A stretch of 64,000 nt of DNA from Scortum barcoo (Eukaryota > Chordata > Actinopteri > Centrarchiformes > Terapontidae), in assembly GCA_023238725.1 (NCBI GenBank), contig CM041535.1:24729978-24793977 (forward strand). Reading direction: 5' to 3'. The notes under the pieces are model-generated. The model was not told where the DNA came from and did not search any database. It worked only from the letters and a program-made list of their open reading frames with translations. Shown piece after piece: positions 22,871-34,600 of this stretch. The position numbers and the translations under genes are program-made. Within the stretch, counting starts at the first letter, position 1. Each line of letters begins with the position of its first letter.

Positions 22871-25800
22871 TGTATAGTATAATCCTGAGTCATTAGTACC
22901 TCAGAGAGTCACTGGGTGGCAGCAAAGCAGCAAAAAAAAAAAAAAATTCACTCTGCACCTGTGCCACCTCATGTGATGTACTCCTGGGCCACGGATAAAT
23001 TAAATCAGTCTTTTTGTTGCAGAATTTTAACTGTTTGGACACAGCATCTTTCAGCAAGGGCAAAAATAATTAAGACTCACAAATGATGTGTTTGATATGC
23101 TGACAGTAAAAAAAACACTTTCCAGGCTGGCTGTATTGCTTTATTCATAATAGTTTAACTTTTATTTTAATACATGCAACACTGAACGCAGCTTTTCAGA
23201 ATTACTGTTGCAGTATCTTGGTGCCTCTGTACATGTTACAAAATAAAATATAGCGATTATAACACAGAAATAATATTTAAACATATTAGATGTTATTAAG
23301 TGTGACTGGCAATCACATAATAATTTTTTTTTTTTTGACTGAAGGGGCACTGGTGGACTCAGGAGGAGGGCTGGGAGAACAAATGCCCCCCAGACTCTCC
23401 TATGTTAAAAAAGTGACCACTTGGATGCCTCTGGGGTAGATAAAACATGATAAAGTGGCCTCTGTGGCTGGTGGAGAAAAGGAAGACGACAGAATTAACC
23501 TCACTTCATACAGTCATTTAACTGAAGCAGAAATGTGGAAATATGTTGCACAGGAAATGTTTTACTCCCCTTGTGCATTGTCAAAATGTTTCCAGAGTGC
23601 TCTGAATAAAACATAATCATATAACAAAATGAAAATACCGCCTTGATTTCCACACATACTGTATCAAATGCAAAGTTAAACCATGAAGTAAAACTCAGAC
23701 AAAGACGCATTTTTATTCAACACACTTTTCTGCAGTTTGATCACAACAAAAGTAATCACAGAGAAGCTTGTTTCACTTTAGGGAGTTTTTGAAGTGGCAT
23801 GTCAGAGTTCAGCACTTTGATCAGCTGAAAAGAAAAACATTTCAGCAGCAGTGTTTCTCAAGTTATTGTGCTCAGATTGCAACTTTAAATTCTGAGTGTG
23901 ATTGCTCTTGTATAGTTCCTGTTTTATTCCATTCTTACTTTTATTTGATATCCTTTTAAGTTCTCTATTTCTCTCATTTCTAAGGATCAGTAATGAGTCT
24001 TACAGAGGATTGAGCAGCTTCTAACTTACTGAATTCATCTTTCAGCACACAATCTCAGTCATTTGGTAGCTGTAGTTTATTGGTATAACTGGATAAGTTA
24101 CCAATAACAACCAATAACAGATCACATATTCAACTGATAAAGTGATATTTACCTTTTACATTTACTTTTGTTGTTTCTTCTCTTCTCTCTGAAAAAAACA
24201 AATGGCTGCCAAACAGATTAAGTATTCATCAGTACATTAACTCTGACAAAAAACCTTAAATAAACTGATATTTATCTTTTAAATGAGAGCGCAATCAGAC
24301 AAATAGATCAGTGCTTGAAATCTGATCATAATCTAAAGTGTTAATTATTAATTGATACCTTTTACCTGAGAGGATTCACACTTCCTCTCCTCCTGTTGCC
24401 TTGGTTACTGCAGACTCCTCGAGGTCTAGCGTGGACATCGACAGACGTGAACCTCCTGGTGTTCCCATTCTTTTTCTTTCTCTGCACATTCTATACAATA
24501 CATTCGAATATAGTTGATTCAAAAAATGCTTTCTTGGATGCCCCCAGGGAAAAATAAAACATGATAAAGTGCTCTATTTGGTGAACATGTGATACAGGAC
24601 TCTCTAAGGTGCCCTTAACATGATGCTAGAAAAATGAAGTTGCGTCTGCATGCCTCTAAATGGAGAAATAGTTAATATTTGTTGACTATGTATTTTTTAT
24701 TAGAAAATCTTAGTACCAGTAGTTAGACTTTAAATATGAGGGTTAGGGTTACATAAGCTTCAGACTTCGGTACAGTTCCACCATAAATCCATCATGACTT
24801 TCTGCATGCTGGCACCCGACTGCATGCAGCTGGTGCCCTTTTCATTTTTTCTGCCTCCGCCCCTCAGACAGACTGAATCCGCCACTGCTACAGGGTTATA
24901 TATATTTATGTGTCAGTGCGGAATAGGCTCGATGCTTTCATTTAAACTGCCTGCCAGCACCATCAGTACATACATTTTCAGGATGGATGACTGCACGGAG
25001 AGCTGAACCACATCTACCAGCCTCAGCTCAGTGTGGTCAACACGCCACTCTGAAGAAACACTGTGAGTGTAAAAGAGAGCAGAGCCATGACAAATTTGCA
25101 TGCAGTGCTCTAAGAGCTTTGGAAGTTAATGAGACCCTTGTTTTAGAGTGGTGCTGCAGCAGTGCCCGGAGCAGAACTGTACGTTAATCAATACTTCCTT
25201 CCTGCTTCCCTCATGACAGAATGTATCATAGGCACTAAATTAGCACTGGCAGCGCTGTTTGATCAATACGCATTGACAGTGCAGCCCAAGGGGCAGTAAA
25301 TTAATGGTTACACATGGCAGAGGGGAAGTGTTTGTGGGCCCAAATGGGCAATGAGGGGGAGACGGGTCGCTGTCTAACTCCTGTCGTGGGGTGTGAAGAC
25401 GTTTATCTGTGCCAGGCGAGGAGTTAAACCAGTGGCTGAACCTCACACTGGAGCCGTTTCGGATCTTGTCTGACCTTTCTTGAGTCGAAGCAATTTATGC
25501 GGCAGTCCAGGAAATCCACTGGTGTATGTGATCATCACTGCTCCACACACACACACACATGAGTGTGTAATACCAACTGCGCTTGAAGCAGAGGCACAAA
25601 AACTGGCACACTGCCTGTGAAGAAACTTAAAACGGCAAAAATATTTCTCTCCCTTGTGACAACTTAAGGTCTCTTTCACTCCTTTTCCTTTGTTGCTCCC
25701 CTGCCCTCTCTTGTTATTGCAGTGTACTGTGTGAAGAGAAAAGGATGTAATCTGTGTTATTTGAGAGAGTGTGCATGTGTTTGTGTGTGTGAAGATGGGA

Positions 25801-26878
25801 GGCAGAGATAAAGATAGATTATATACTGCTGCTGGTCCTGGGTGTGGTGCTGGGAATAATATGAAGTGGTACCTCCAAAGAGCAGAGTTTTACCTCGTCA
25901 TTAACCACCCCACCCACACACACGATGACTCCATCATTATGACACGACTGCAGCACTCTGCTCCTCATCTGAAGAATCCACAGCAGCTGTAAGGTCACTA
26001 ACATCCCATACATCTAAAGATATCATAAAAAAAAACCTATTGTGTCTCTTGGGGATATTTTTGCTGAAGTGGCTGTAAGTTTCTTCAGTGTTGCTGGGAC
26101 TCACCAGCTTTAAACGTCCAGATGGATATCATTTCTGTTGGGTAAACATCTTGAGCTACAGCGCTGACAGCTCCCATAATATTTTTGTTTTTGACTAACA
26201 AAAAACCCACAATGTTAACATTAATAACACCGCACTGTACTGACATGTCTTCAAGCTTGAATACAATTTTATCTTATTGCTGCATTGAGCAAACGTCACA
26301 AGAGATAATGTACAGTGGCAGCTAAGTAAAGACGGCACAGCACACTTAAATATTTTCCAAGAGTTTTTCCAAGGCTGGTACATGTTCTCCAAATCCCTTT
26401 ATATGTGTGTGTGTGTGTGTATGAAACCTGAGCTTAAATTACTTTTATTTTAATAGCCACACAGGAAAAGTCTCAAAGAACCTCACAAAGGCCAAAATAT
26501 GAAGAACAAAAACCTGCCTGGACGAAACCTTGGGAAAGGATTCACTAAACGGTTAATATTTTTGAAAGGGCTCTCAAACAAAGATTACATTTTGATATCA
26601 AAATCACAGTATGAATAAACTAAGCAAATATAATAAAAGTGCCTGCACCATCTCAATAAGCTTATTAATATTGTGCAAAATATGCACGTACAAGTGGATG
26701 AGTGGATGTGTATTAATCTGATTATATGTTTAGATAGATTAGATTTGTATGCGTGCACAGTATAAGTATGTATCAGTACACACACTGTATATCTCGCCTG
26801 TCTTTCCTGATGCATTAATGTAAATACTTTATTTCTTTACTTATTTTTATTCATTTCATTAAATGCTTAAGCTATATC
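22871..26878. other. Intergenic between the SLC6 3' end and the piggyBac element
   Basis: No gene recognised. It contains the putative 1.5 kb DNA element 23346-24889, short A or T runs (22929-22945 and 23322-23336), and a (GT)n tract at 26404-26420. Confidence 0.55.
23346..24889. mobile_element. Putative non-autonomous DNA element with short inverted ends and internal direct repeat
   Basis: The left end GCACTGGTGGACTCAG (23346-23361) matches the reverse complement of the right end, GCAGTGGCGGATTCAG (right arm about 24873-24888), at 13 of 16 positions. A 37-base unit recurs directly: TTGGATGCCTCTGGGG...TAAAACATGATAAAGTG at about 23421-23457, and again at about 24534-24571. The right 400 bases (TGCATGCCTCTAAATGG to CCGCCACTGC) look like a teleost repeat I have seen before. 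No transposase and no clear target-site duplication. Confidence 0.4.
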
Positions 26879-26882
26879 TTAA

Positions 26883-26898
26883 CCCTCATGTTGTGTTC
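26883..26898 (+). repeat. piggyBac left terminal inverted repeat
   Basis: CCCTCATGTTGTGTTC, perfectly inverted at 28505-28520, directly inside TTAA. A 16-base perfect palindrome follows at once (26899-26914). Confidence 0.9.
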
Positions 26899-27201
26899 CG
26901 GTCAAATTTGACCGATTTAAAAGTTTTATCTCTGAAAAATGTACTTAATTTGATCAGACTGACCTTAGATCAGATTCCATGACTTTGTCCACAAAGAGGA
27001 TTTCAACACACAAAATAAATTGTATTGATTTAAATACAATTTTGTGTGTTTTATTCAACTTTTGTACACTCTTGGTGTTCCCGGTCAAAAATGACCGGTC
27101 ATTAGAAATGAATGGGGGAGACGATAATTAGTGTATAAAAGTGAGCTCAGGTACATCCTCATTTGTCAGATGAATACACGCACACACACATGCATGCATG
27201 T

Positions 27202-27202
<1 letters not shown>

Positions 27203-27236
<34 letters not shown>
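27203..27236. repeat. (CA)n microsatellite inside the piggyBac element
   Basis: About 17 perfect CA units. A shorter CA tract at 27179-27190 is separated from it by a TGCATGCATG block. Confidence 0.95.
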
Positions 27237-27237
<1 letters not shown>

Positions 27238-27416
27238 TTGGTTCACAGGGTTCCCTGGCAACCACTACGCGAACCTTTGCCCAGTAGAGTTTCAACACCT
27301 GTTGGCAGCTCTCACAGACAGCTGCAATGTAATTTGAATAATACTGAACTTTTCTCGTAGCTTTGGTATATAATGCTTTTATGAGGCCTTGCTCACGATT
27401 CATTATGTGGCACACC

Positions 27417-27557
27417 ATGGCAGGCCGATATACCGTAAGTGAGGCTCTTGATTATATATTTGATCACCACACTGGTGAGGAGGAGAGAGGCCAGGAAACT
27501 GGCAGTGAGGATGGATTAGAGGAGGAAGTGTCAGAAGCTGAAGATGACAGAATATAA
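27417..27557 (+). pseudogene. Remnant of piggyBac transposase N-terminus
   Basis: A 46-residue open frame opens with GRYTVSEALDYIF and continues in an acidic stretch (EEERGQETGSEDGLEEE, ending EDDRI). This fits the N-terminal leader of piggyBac/PGBD-like transposases, which have an Ala-Leu helix followed by an acidic segment. The catalytic DDD domain is absent; the element between here and its right end is too short and has no long frame. It is therefore a deletion derivative. The identification rests on this short match plus the element ends. Confidence 0.55.
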
Positions 27558-28504
27558 TCCAGATCAAGAAATAACTGATGTGAAAACAAGTGTAACATGC
27601 CATAAATGCAATGCATATATTTGCAAGGTGCATGCAATAATGTGCATGAGAAAAAACACCACTGAAGTTTGAGTTAACCCACTCCACCAAATTTAGAAGC
27701 CTGATTTTATATCAGTTTTCAGTTTTTTTCTGTTATCAGAAAAAAACTGATAGACTGATGAACATTGTAATGTCATGGTTCTTGTTAGTTGTTGTGGTAA
27801 CTTCGGCTTTGAAAAAAACCACTCAACAACTTGCTGTTGTTCATATGAGCTTTATCTATAACTTGCAAAAGGCATTCTCTTGTACACCGAGGCTTACACT
27901 GCTCAAAATGTGAAACATGGAGGCAAAACAACGCGAGAGGGAAAACCCCGAGGAAAAAGCATCTCTTACAAACAGTAACTCTAGCAGATTATAAGTATTA
28001 AACCATTTTATAGAGCTCATATTACAACAGTTGTTCTCTAATCTATTGAGATATTGATCTTGGAATATTGTGAAATTGTTAAGTGTAGTGTTGGGATAAT
28101 TTCCTTTGTACACAAATAAAATCTTCCCGGTCACTTTTGACCAGGAACACAAAAGGTGTCACTTTATGTGACTGTTTAAAAATTTTAAATGGTTTCAAAA
28201 CAAATGTCGTTGGTAACTTTGACCCAAAGTAGTCTGTGATAAACAGTATTCTCTGTTTCATCTGATTATTTCTTAAAGTCCAAAATAATCCAGAAATTCT
28301 GTTTTTTAGAACTCGAATTCAAGATGAGGCATACAGGCCATGAATAACAAATGGAAATTCAAAACTTGTAATGTTCACAAGAATTTAAATTGATAAAAAA
28401 TTCTAACACAACAAATAATATATGTATTGTTATAGTTTTTATGATGAGTCTTAATGGAACGGTCATTTTTGACCGGGAACACAAAATTGTTTTAACATTG
28501 AAAT

Positions 28505-28520
28505 GAACACAACATGAGGG
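28505..28520 (-). repeat. piggyBac right terminal inverted repeat
   Basis: GAACACAACATGAGGG, the exact reverse complement of the left end, directly before TTAA at 28521-28524. Confidence 0.9.
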
Positions 28521-28639
28521 TTAACTAAAATCTGTGCACAATACACCATGTTCAGTTTCCCTTCATTGGCTCTCTGTCTGAGTCAGATCACATCAGTGTG
28601 TCTGTCAACTTATAATCCATCTTAACTTAACTTAAATCC

Positions 28640-29345
28640 AATTTTTTGTTAACCACTGCATACCTCTTAACCTCTGCTGTTTTTGTTCTTGTTTCCCACA
28701 GGCCACCAAGCTGTACATGACTTCCCACCTCCCCCCTCTCTCTTTCTTGCCTTCTCGCTCAGGCTTCTCCCTGCTGGACCATTGGCTGTCCTCTCTGTCT
28801 CTCTCTCTCTCTATCTATCTCTCCAGGCTGTCGATGCCTCATCCAGACATGGATCTGGATCATCACCCCCCACCCCCCAAGAGATTCAGCCTCTCCTCCT
28901 CTCTCTCCTAGTTTGCATGTTATCACTGCATGTTGTCTCTATCTGTGTGAGCGCTGTGCGGCCTTCACTCCTTCCATGGTGGAGAGGAGGTGGTGGTGCG
29001 GCTCACGTCCTATTCGGGAGATCCCAGAAGTTGTTCAGTGTTCTTCTGGATCAATACTCTTGACTTTTGTTCAACAGCTTCCATTTCTGTCATCAAAATT
29101 GTTCGCACTGTGATTTTGTTGTTTATTTATTCTGCGCGCTCGACATCTATTACATGTCTGTCCATCCTCTGTTGCTCTCCCAAATTAGATTTTTTCAATT
29201 TTTTTCCCCAGTTAAATGTTTTTTGTGGAGTTTTTCCTTGTTCAGTATGATTGTCTGAGGACAGAGTGTGATGTATGCTGCACAGAATGTAAAGCCAAAA
29301 TCATGATTGCAATATTGGGCTACATAAATAAAAATGTACTCGACT
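28640..29345 (+). mobile_element. LINE (L2-like) 3' untranslated tail
   Basis: The end GAGTTTTTCCTTGTTCAG..., then GTATGCTGCACAG, TGTAAAGCC and ATATTGGGCTACATAAATAAA (29228-29335) is the stereotyped 3' end of a widespread teleost LINE group, finishing in short CGACTTGACT-type units. The CT-rich sequence upstream (28720-28910) fits the preceding 3' UTR. No RT frame is left. It begins about 120 bases after the piggyBac element. Confidence 0.55.
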
Positions 29346-31400
29346 TGACTCAACAAACACAGGACTGATCTAAACTGCTCGTATTTTTGTGCAGCGTTGT
29401 TATGATTTCACGTCTTTGACGCATGTTTGGGCTATTATTTACTTTTATTGTGGTTACCGACTTGCATGAAGCGCATTCTCCATCTGCACAGTCAAATCTC
29501 GATGCAAATCTCTTCATCGCTGCGCCTGCAATGCTCATTACAGATCTGCTCTCTTTTGTGGTTTATTTGATGTGCGTTTAGCTGCAAAGCCTTGTGGCAG
29601 AACTGACACATCTGGGCAGCGGATGGTGGCAGTTAGCGTACCTATGGTGAGAAAAACATGTGAAAACAAAGGTTCAAAGGTTTGTATTTACATTGCAGAG
29701 GACGAGGACCTAAACTGCTGGTGGCTTGATTCCCCCTTGTTTTTTTTTCATTAATTCATCCTCCATCATATGCTCAAAGGTTTAGCATAAAGGTCTTTGT
29801 ATTTATGCATACAGGATTTGTCCGGTATGTCTGAATAAGCATATTTGTTTATTTATGTTTTCCATTTCAACCCATTAAAATGCTAATGAGTATATCTTGC
29901 CAACTACTCATATGCAGATAAGAGCTTTTGAGGCTTGGATGCTACAGTGTACCCCTGCCGCACCAGTTGCCTTTGTTTAATGAGGATTTTTGGGAGCTTT
30001 CTTTCAGGCTGTTTGGGATGTGCATACATAACGAGCCCGTCCCTAAATAGAACTTACCTCCTGCTGGTAATGAGGCCACAGCTCAAGGCATTAGTTGGCC
30101 TTTCTCCCAAAAATGAACTGCTGTTACTCGCTTACGGAGAGTCAGTCTTCTTTTCAGGGAAGGACGGCGTGTTCATGTCGCTCTCTGGCACTTTCTATTC
30201 ACTCGCCAAAGCTTTCTGCTGAGTCTAAACAGACACCGCATTGTAACTCAGTGAGATTTCACTCATTTGTGGATATTTGATAGTTATAATGTTAAACTTG
30301 TGGCAGATATTGCTTTGCCATACCCTCTCTGGGTTGCCTTATTTATATACATACAGCCATAATAGATACAGTATGTCTTCAAAAAGTCTCATGATTGAGC
30401 TTGGGGTTGAATGTGACCGAGTCTGGAGTCATGCAGAGTCTGTGCAGATCTCATTGAATGTGCCTGCACTTGACAGCTCAGAGCCAATAGCTTTCCAAAA
30501 TAATGACTTTTGTACAGTGAGGGAGTCTGGCTTGCTGGCTGTGTATGCTAGAAGATGGTATAAAAAAAGCGGCAGTGCTGTTGGAACTTACACTGGACTG
30601 TGGATAAAGCTGGAATAGATGTTGCAGGTGTCGGCATGCGTATAAGGAAAGTCTGTCTTTAATTTCCAAAAATGTCTGACATGTTTTCTGTGTACCACCT
30701 CAATAAAGACCTTTTTCAACCTTTTTTTCTTCTTTTTTTCCTGGTCTCTTTGGATGCGGGAATACACTGCTTCTGCCATGCTAAACTAATGAGGTTGCAC
30801 AGAATTTTCAATGTGTCTAGTCTGCTTTCATAAAGCTGGCAGGGAATTGAATTTGGCCCTGAGGTTGATTAATCTTCTGCATGCCTTTCTACATTCACAC
30901 CCCTTTCAACCTGAGCATGATGCTGAGTGTGTGTTGTGTGCGCCTTTATTCGATTCAAATAGATTTTTGTAAAAAAACACCATCTTGTTAAATCCAACTT
31001 GCTCTTTTCCCTCTACCATTTCCCCAAACATCATCCCTCCCCGATTGCCTCACTCATTTATATCACTCACATAATGACAGTACAGTTTTTTTTCTCAGTC
31101 ATAAGTATGCTTGTACCTAATGACTAAGATTAGTGTAAGAGGATATCTACATTATACTTATGACTGAGATTATCTTCTGTTTCAATTAATAGAGATTATC
31201 CCCCTTGACTTGTGATACGCAAAGGACATCTAATCTCACACGAACACCCACGCTCGGCTCGCTTGGCCTCCGCTGACTGCGAACATGACCGTCATCTGCA
31301 ACTGATAATCTCCACTTTTGGATTCAATTGCTTATTCTCACACACCGCCGGGCTCGTTAAGGCCCCACGCAGATGGCTGTTCTGCGTGGGGCTTGACAAA
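29346..31400. other. Intergenic, nothing recognised
   Basis: AT-rich DNA with chance frames only. No gene, RNA gene or transposon end that I can name. Confidence 0.55.
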
Positions 31401-31419
31401 TCAAGCCTGCTTCGCGTTG

Positions 31420-31600
31420 TTGCAGTATCTCAACAACAACAACTCTGGAATCACAGTAACTTAAAAAGTAGAAGCAGTAAGGGTCCAAGCATTGATCCCT
31501 GGGGGACACCTCAAGAAAATATCAAGCTGCTGCAGCCTTTGAGGTTGACTGAATTTGGGAAAATATTTCTGTCAAGTAAAAGTAAAGGTGTAAGCTTGCT
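31420..31600 (-). mobile_element. Short LINE reverse-transcriptase scrap, minus strand
   Basis: Read on the minus strand, 31475-31524 gives GVPQGSMLGPLLLLLF, the RT motif common to non-LTR elements (usual form GVPQGS-LGP-LF). A stop codon directly precedes it, and the match fades within about 30 codons on each side, so only a scrap remains. The overlapping plus-strand frame at 31212-31613 is its antisense shadow. Confidence 0.6.
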
Positions 31601-34600
31601 TCAACGGATGTAGTGTGCTGATGCCTGAACAGGGGTTGGAAATTTGTAACCCCATCACATTGCGGTTGTTGTTTTAAGTTTGTATATTGGTGTTACTGCT
31701 TTTTCTTAGACTTGACTGGCTGTATCCCAATAGTGTTTCCATTATCATGAACCCAAAAATGATTAAATATTTTTCTCTCTTCTTTGTCCAGTTTGGTGTC
31801 TGTTTTTTTTCTCAGAAGAAAATGTGATTTTCAGAGCCGATCTGTAAAAAATCGACTTTAAAATAGAGCACCAGTCCATTCACTGTGTCAAACAAACATC
31901 ACTGTCGATTCCTGTTGATCCTTTTTGATTTTTACTGCGTTACAGTGCCGGCATGGACAGAGAGATCACAGAAACTTTCCTTCCTTTTCGAGGTCAGCTG
32001 AATTTATTTATGGTGACATCGGCAGGGAAAGACAGAAGTGAAGGAGGATGTCACCGAGACGAATTGCACCATGAAGTGGGTCGACTCTCTCGGGCATGCT
32101 CAGAATGGATGGTGGTGACACAACTGAGCTGCCATTTGACAGCTGCCTTGAAATCTATATTTTTTTAATGCATCTTTTTGGATAAACAACAGACGCAAAT
32201 AGAAGGACTATGAGTGCTCAGAACAAAAACGCTGACTTTTACCAGTCAGGGAAAGCACTTAAAAGAAAATGATGGTAACAAATTGAAAGTTGGTAATTAG
32301 ACACTCCGAGATCATTGCGTTTGTGTGTGTGTATGTGTGTGTGTGGACGGCCATGTGTTTGGGCATGTCTGTATGTGGGTGATTGCGTGCATGTGAATGA
32401 TTTTCAGTGATGTATAATTATCAGTGAAGGGCTGGTGTTCTGGGCCTGGCTAAACAATCTGACACCCTGCAATTTCCTAAAGAGACACAAACCCCAATTA
32501 CCAGAATGAGGTTTTGTTACACGGCATTCAAAAACAAACAAACGCTCTAATGAGCACGGAAAGAAAATCCTTCTCTCTAAAGTAGGTTAATGCACTATAG
32601 GTTAGAGATTAGCAAATGTGTTAAAGTCAATAAATTGGTTTTGGATCGGGAAACATGTACACAATTGATTTTCACAACACACGAGGTATTACGGTTTTCC
32701 GGCCTCATTATTTTTCTGAGACAGGCGACGATGATCATTGTTCTCTTCGGTGGTTTTGACACCATTTCTTAAGTTTCCTGAAGAGGACGGCTACCTAAAA
32801 GGATGTACTGTTAAATGTCAGGAAGTGTAGGTACTAAGTAACCTAGTTTAATTGTCAAGTAAAAAAAACATGCACAACCATGCGTATTCAACTCATTTAC
32901 AGAAAAGTTATAGAAACATTTTGCCACAGTCTGTTTCTAAAACTTTCTCCTAATCCTCCAGTTTTCTAGCCGTAATATTTTCTAAAAGTGATAAACCTCT
33001 CTCTTTTCCGTCACAAATACACGCGCCACCGTCTTTACAACCATTCTCTGCCTTTGTTGCCGCTCATCATTCAACACATCAGTCATCAGTAATACAAGAG
33101 TCAGTGCAGATATGAGAGGAGAGGTGGAGTTTTCAGACAGTTTGACAGATATGAGGCAGATATGAAGGCCTGTAACAAAGCCACTTGAAAGCATGTGTCA
33201 CGTCTTAGTCATTGACATTATTCAGTGTATGCAGTACGTCCCCAGTTTTTAATGCTTTTGGGCTTTGAATAAAACTAAGTATCCGATAATACTGTTTGGT
33301 GAGAGTAGCTTAGATGGGACGGCAGTTGTTATTAACATCTGCGTTTCCTGCTTTTAATAGACTAGAGGAACATGAAATAAGAGCCTTTAATAAAACAAGT
33401 GCATGTGCACTGAATATAGATCCTCAGCGCACACCACTTAAAAATCTGTGAAGGAACTTGCATCAAAACCACCAGATAAGGATGTTTTTCTCAACACATG
33501 CGACTGTGTTTAAGCCGTGCGTATGTGAGACACTGATAGCACAGCCGAGGAAACGAGACCAGTGTCCAAAACATCCCAAACTGTGTCAGATGTGTCTAAT
33601 GAGATACGACAGTCAGCAGAGTCAAAGAGATCAAATGAAACTCAGTGAAAGAATCATTATTTTTTTATGGTGACTGAAAGATGTAGGTCTCCGGTAATAC
33701 TACCCCAGGCTGTGGCAACGACATTGAGACGCTGGCTGAATAGCAATTACAGCGTGTGGCTGATTTCACAGCCTCGGTCTTCCAAGCAGAACATTTTTCT
33801 CGTGTGTAAAAATTCACAGTAAAAACTGATTTGTCTGTCGATTGCTGGAGTGCTACTGCCAGGGATTTAAGTTGAATGCTCAGGATAATCTCATCATTAA
33901 TTCATATTTCTAATTAATTCATTGTGCCCTTTCAATAACGCAGGATCTATTTTTTTTCGGTAGTTTTTGGGGAGGCTGCTGAATTATTAATGCCAGCATC
34001 CATCACCAGGTTTAATAGAGGACTGCTGCCTCAGTAAATCCTGCCGCACCTGCTCCTTCCTCTCCTTCCTTTATGAGAAACAGACCAGCCAGGACCTGCT
34101 TTCTTTTACACCCTCGTCTGCTACATCACCCAAACCTGAAGACGTCACATCAGCATGCGTTATACAAAAACCCAGGATGAGAGAGATGACAGAGTCTGAG
34201 AGAGCCTTAATCAGGTTTCACAGTGCTGCATATGTTAACTGAAGGAACTGCACCGGAAGAGAAGGGACAGTGCACATCCTTCAACATGACCAGAAAGATA
34301 AAATCTTTACACAACAAACACAAAGACTTTTGTTTGCGTTAATGGAGCTGAGGAAAGCTTATCAGTGCATTCCTGGCCCACACAGCTCCTATGAAGGGCA
34401 CAGTCTGACAGAAAATAAGTCAGTGTCGCTGTTTGTCATCTGTACTTGATGTACAACCTCCAGTCAGTCACGGCATTACAGTTTATGCAGACTGTCGCTA
34501 TCAGCACGCAGAACGCTGAATGACAGTGATGTAGTGGTGCAGAGTGCAATCATGATGCAAACTGACTCCGCTACATGACAAATATTTACTGGCTTAAACT

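Larger units (their letters stand above)
26879..28524 (+). mobile_element. piggyBac-type DNA transposon, internally deleted, TTAA-flanked
   Basis: A 1638-base element (26883-28520) lies between two TTAA copies (26879-26882 and 28521-28524), the fixed target of piggyBac transposons. Its ends are a perfect 16-base inverted repeat (CCCTCATGTTGTGTTC at 26883-26898, reverse complement at 28505-28520). Four palindromic GGTCA...TGACC motifs lie inside the ends. A short remnant of a transposase N-terminus is at 27417-27557, so the copy is non-autonomous. A CA microsatellite sits inside it. Confidence 0.85.

Noticed and set aside
24740..24752. GGGTTAGGGTTA, telomere-like
   Set aside because: Only two units, far too short for an interstitial telomeric array.
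28683..29063. 126-codon plus-strand frame rich in Ser, Leu and Pro
   Set aside because: It lies in the CT-rich 3' UTR of a LINE tail and has no domain.
31212..31613. 133-codon plus-strand frame with a KGPSIDPWGTPQ segment
   Set aside because: That segment is the antisense reading of the LINE motif GVPQGSMLGP on the minus strand.
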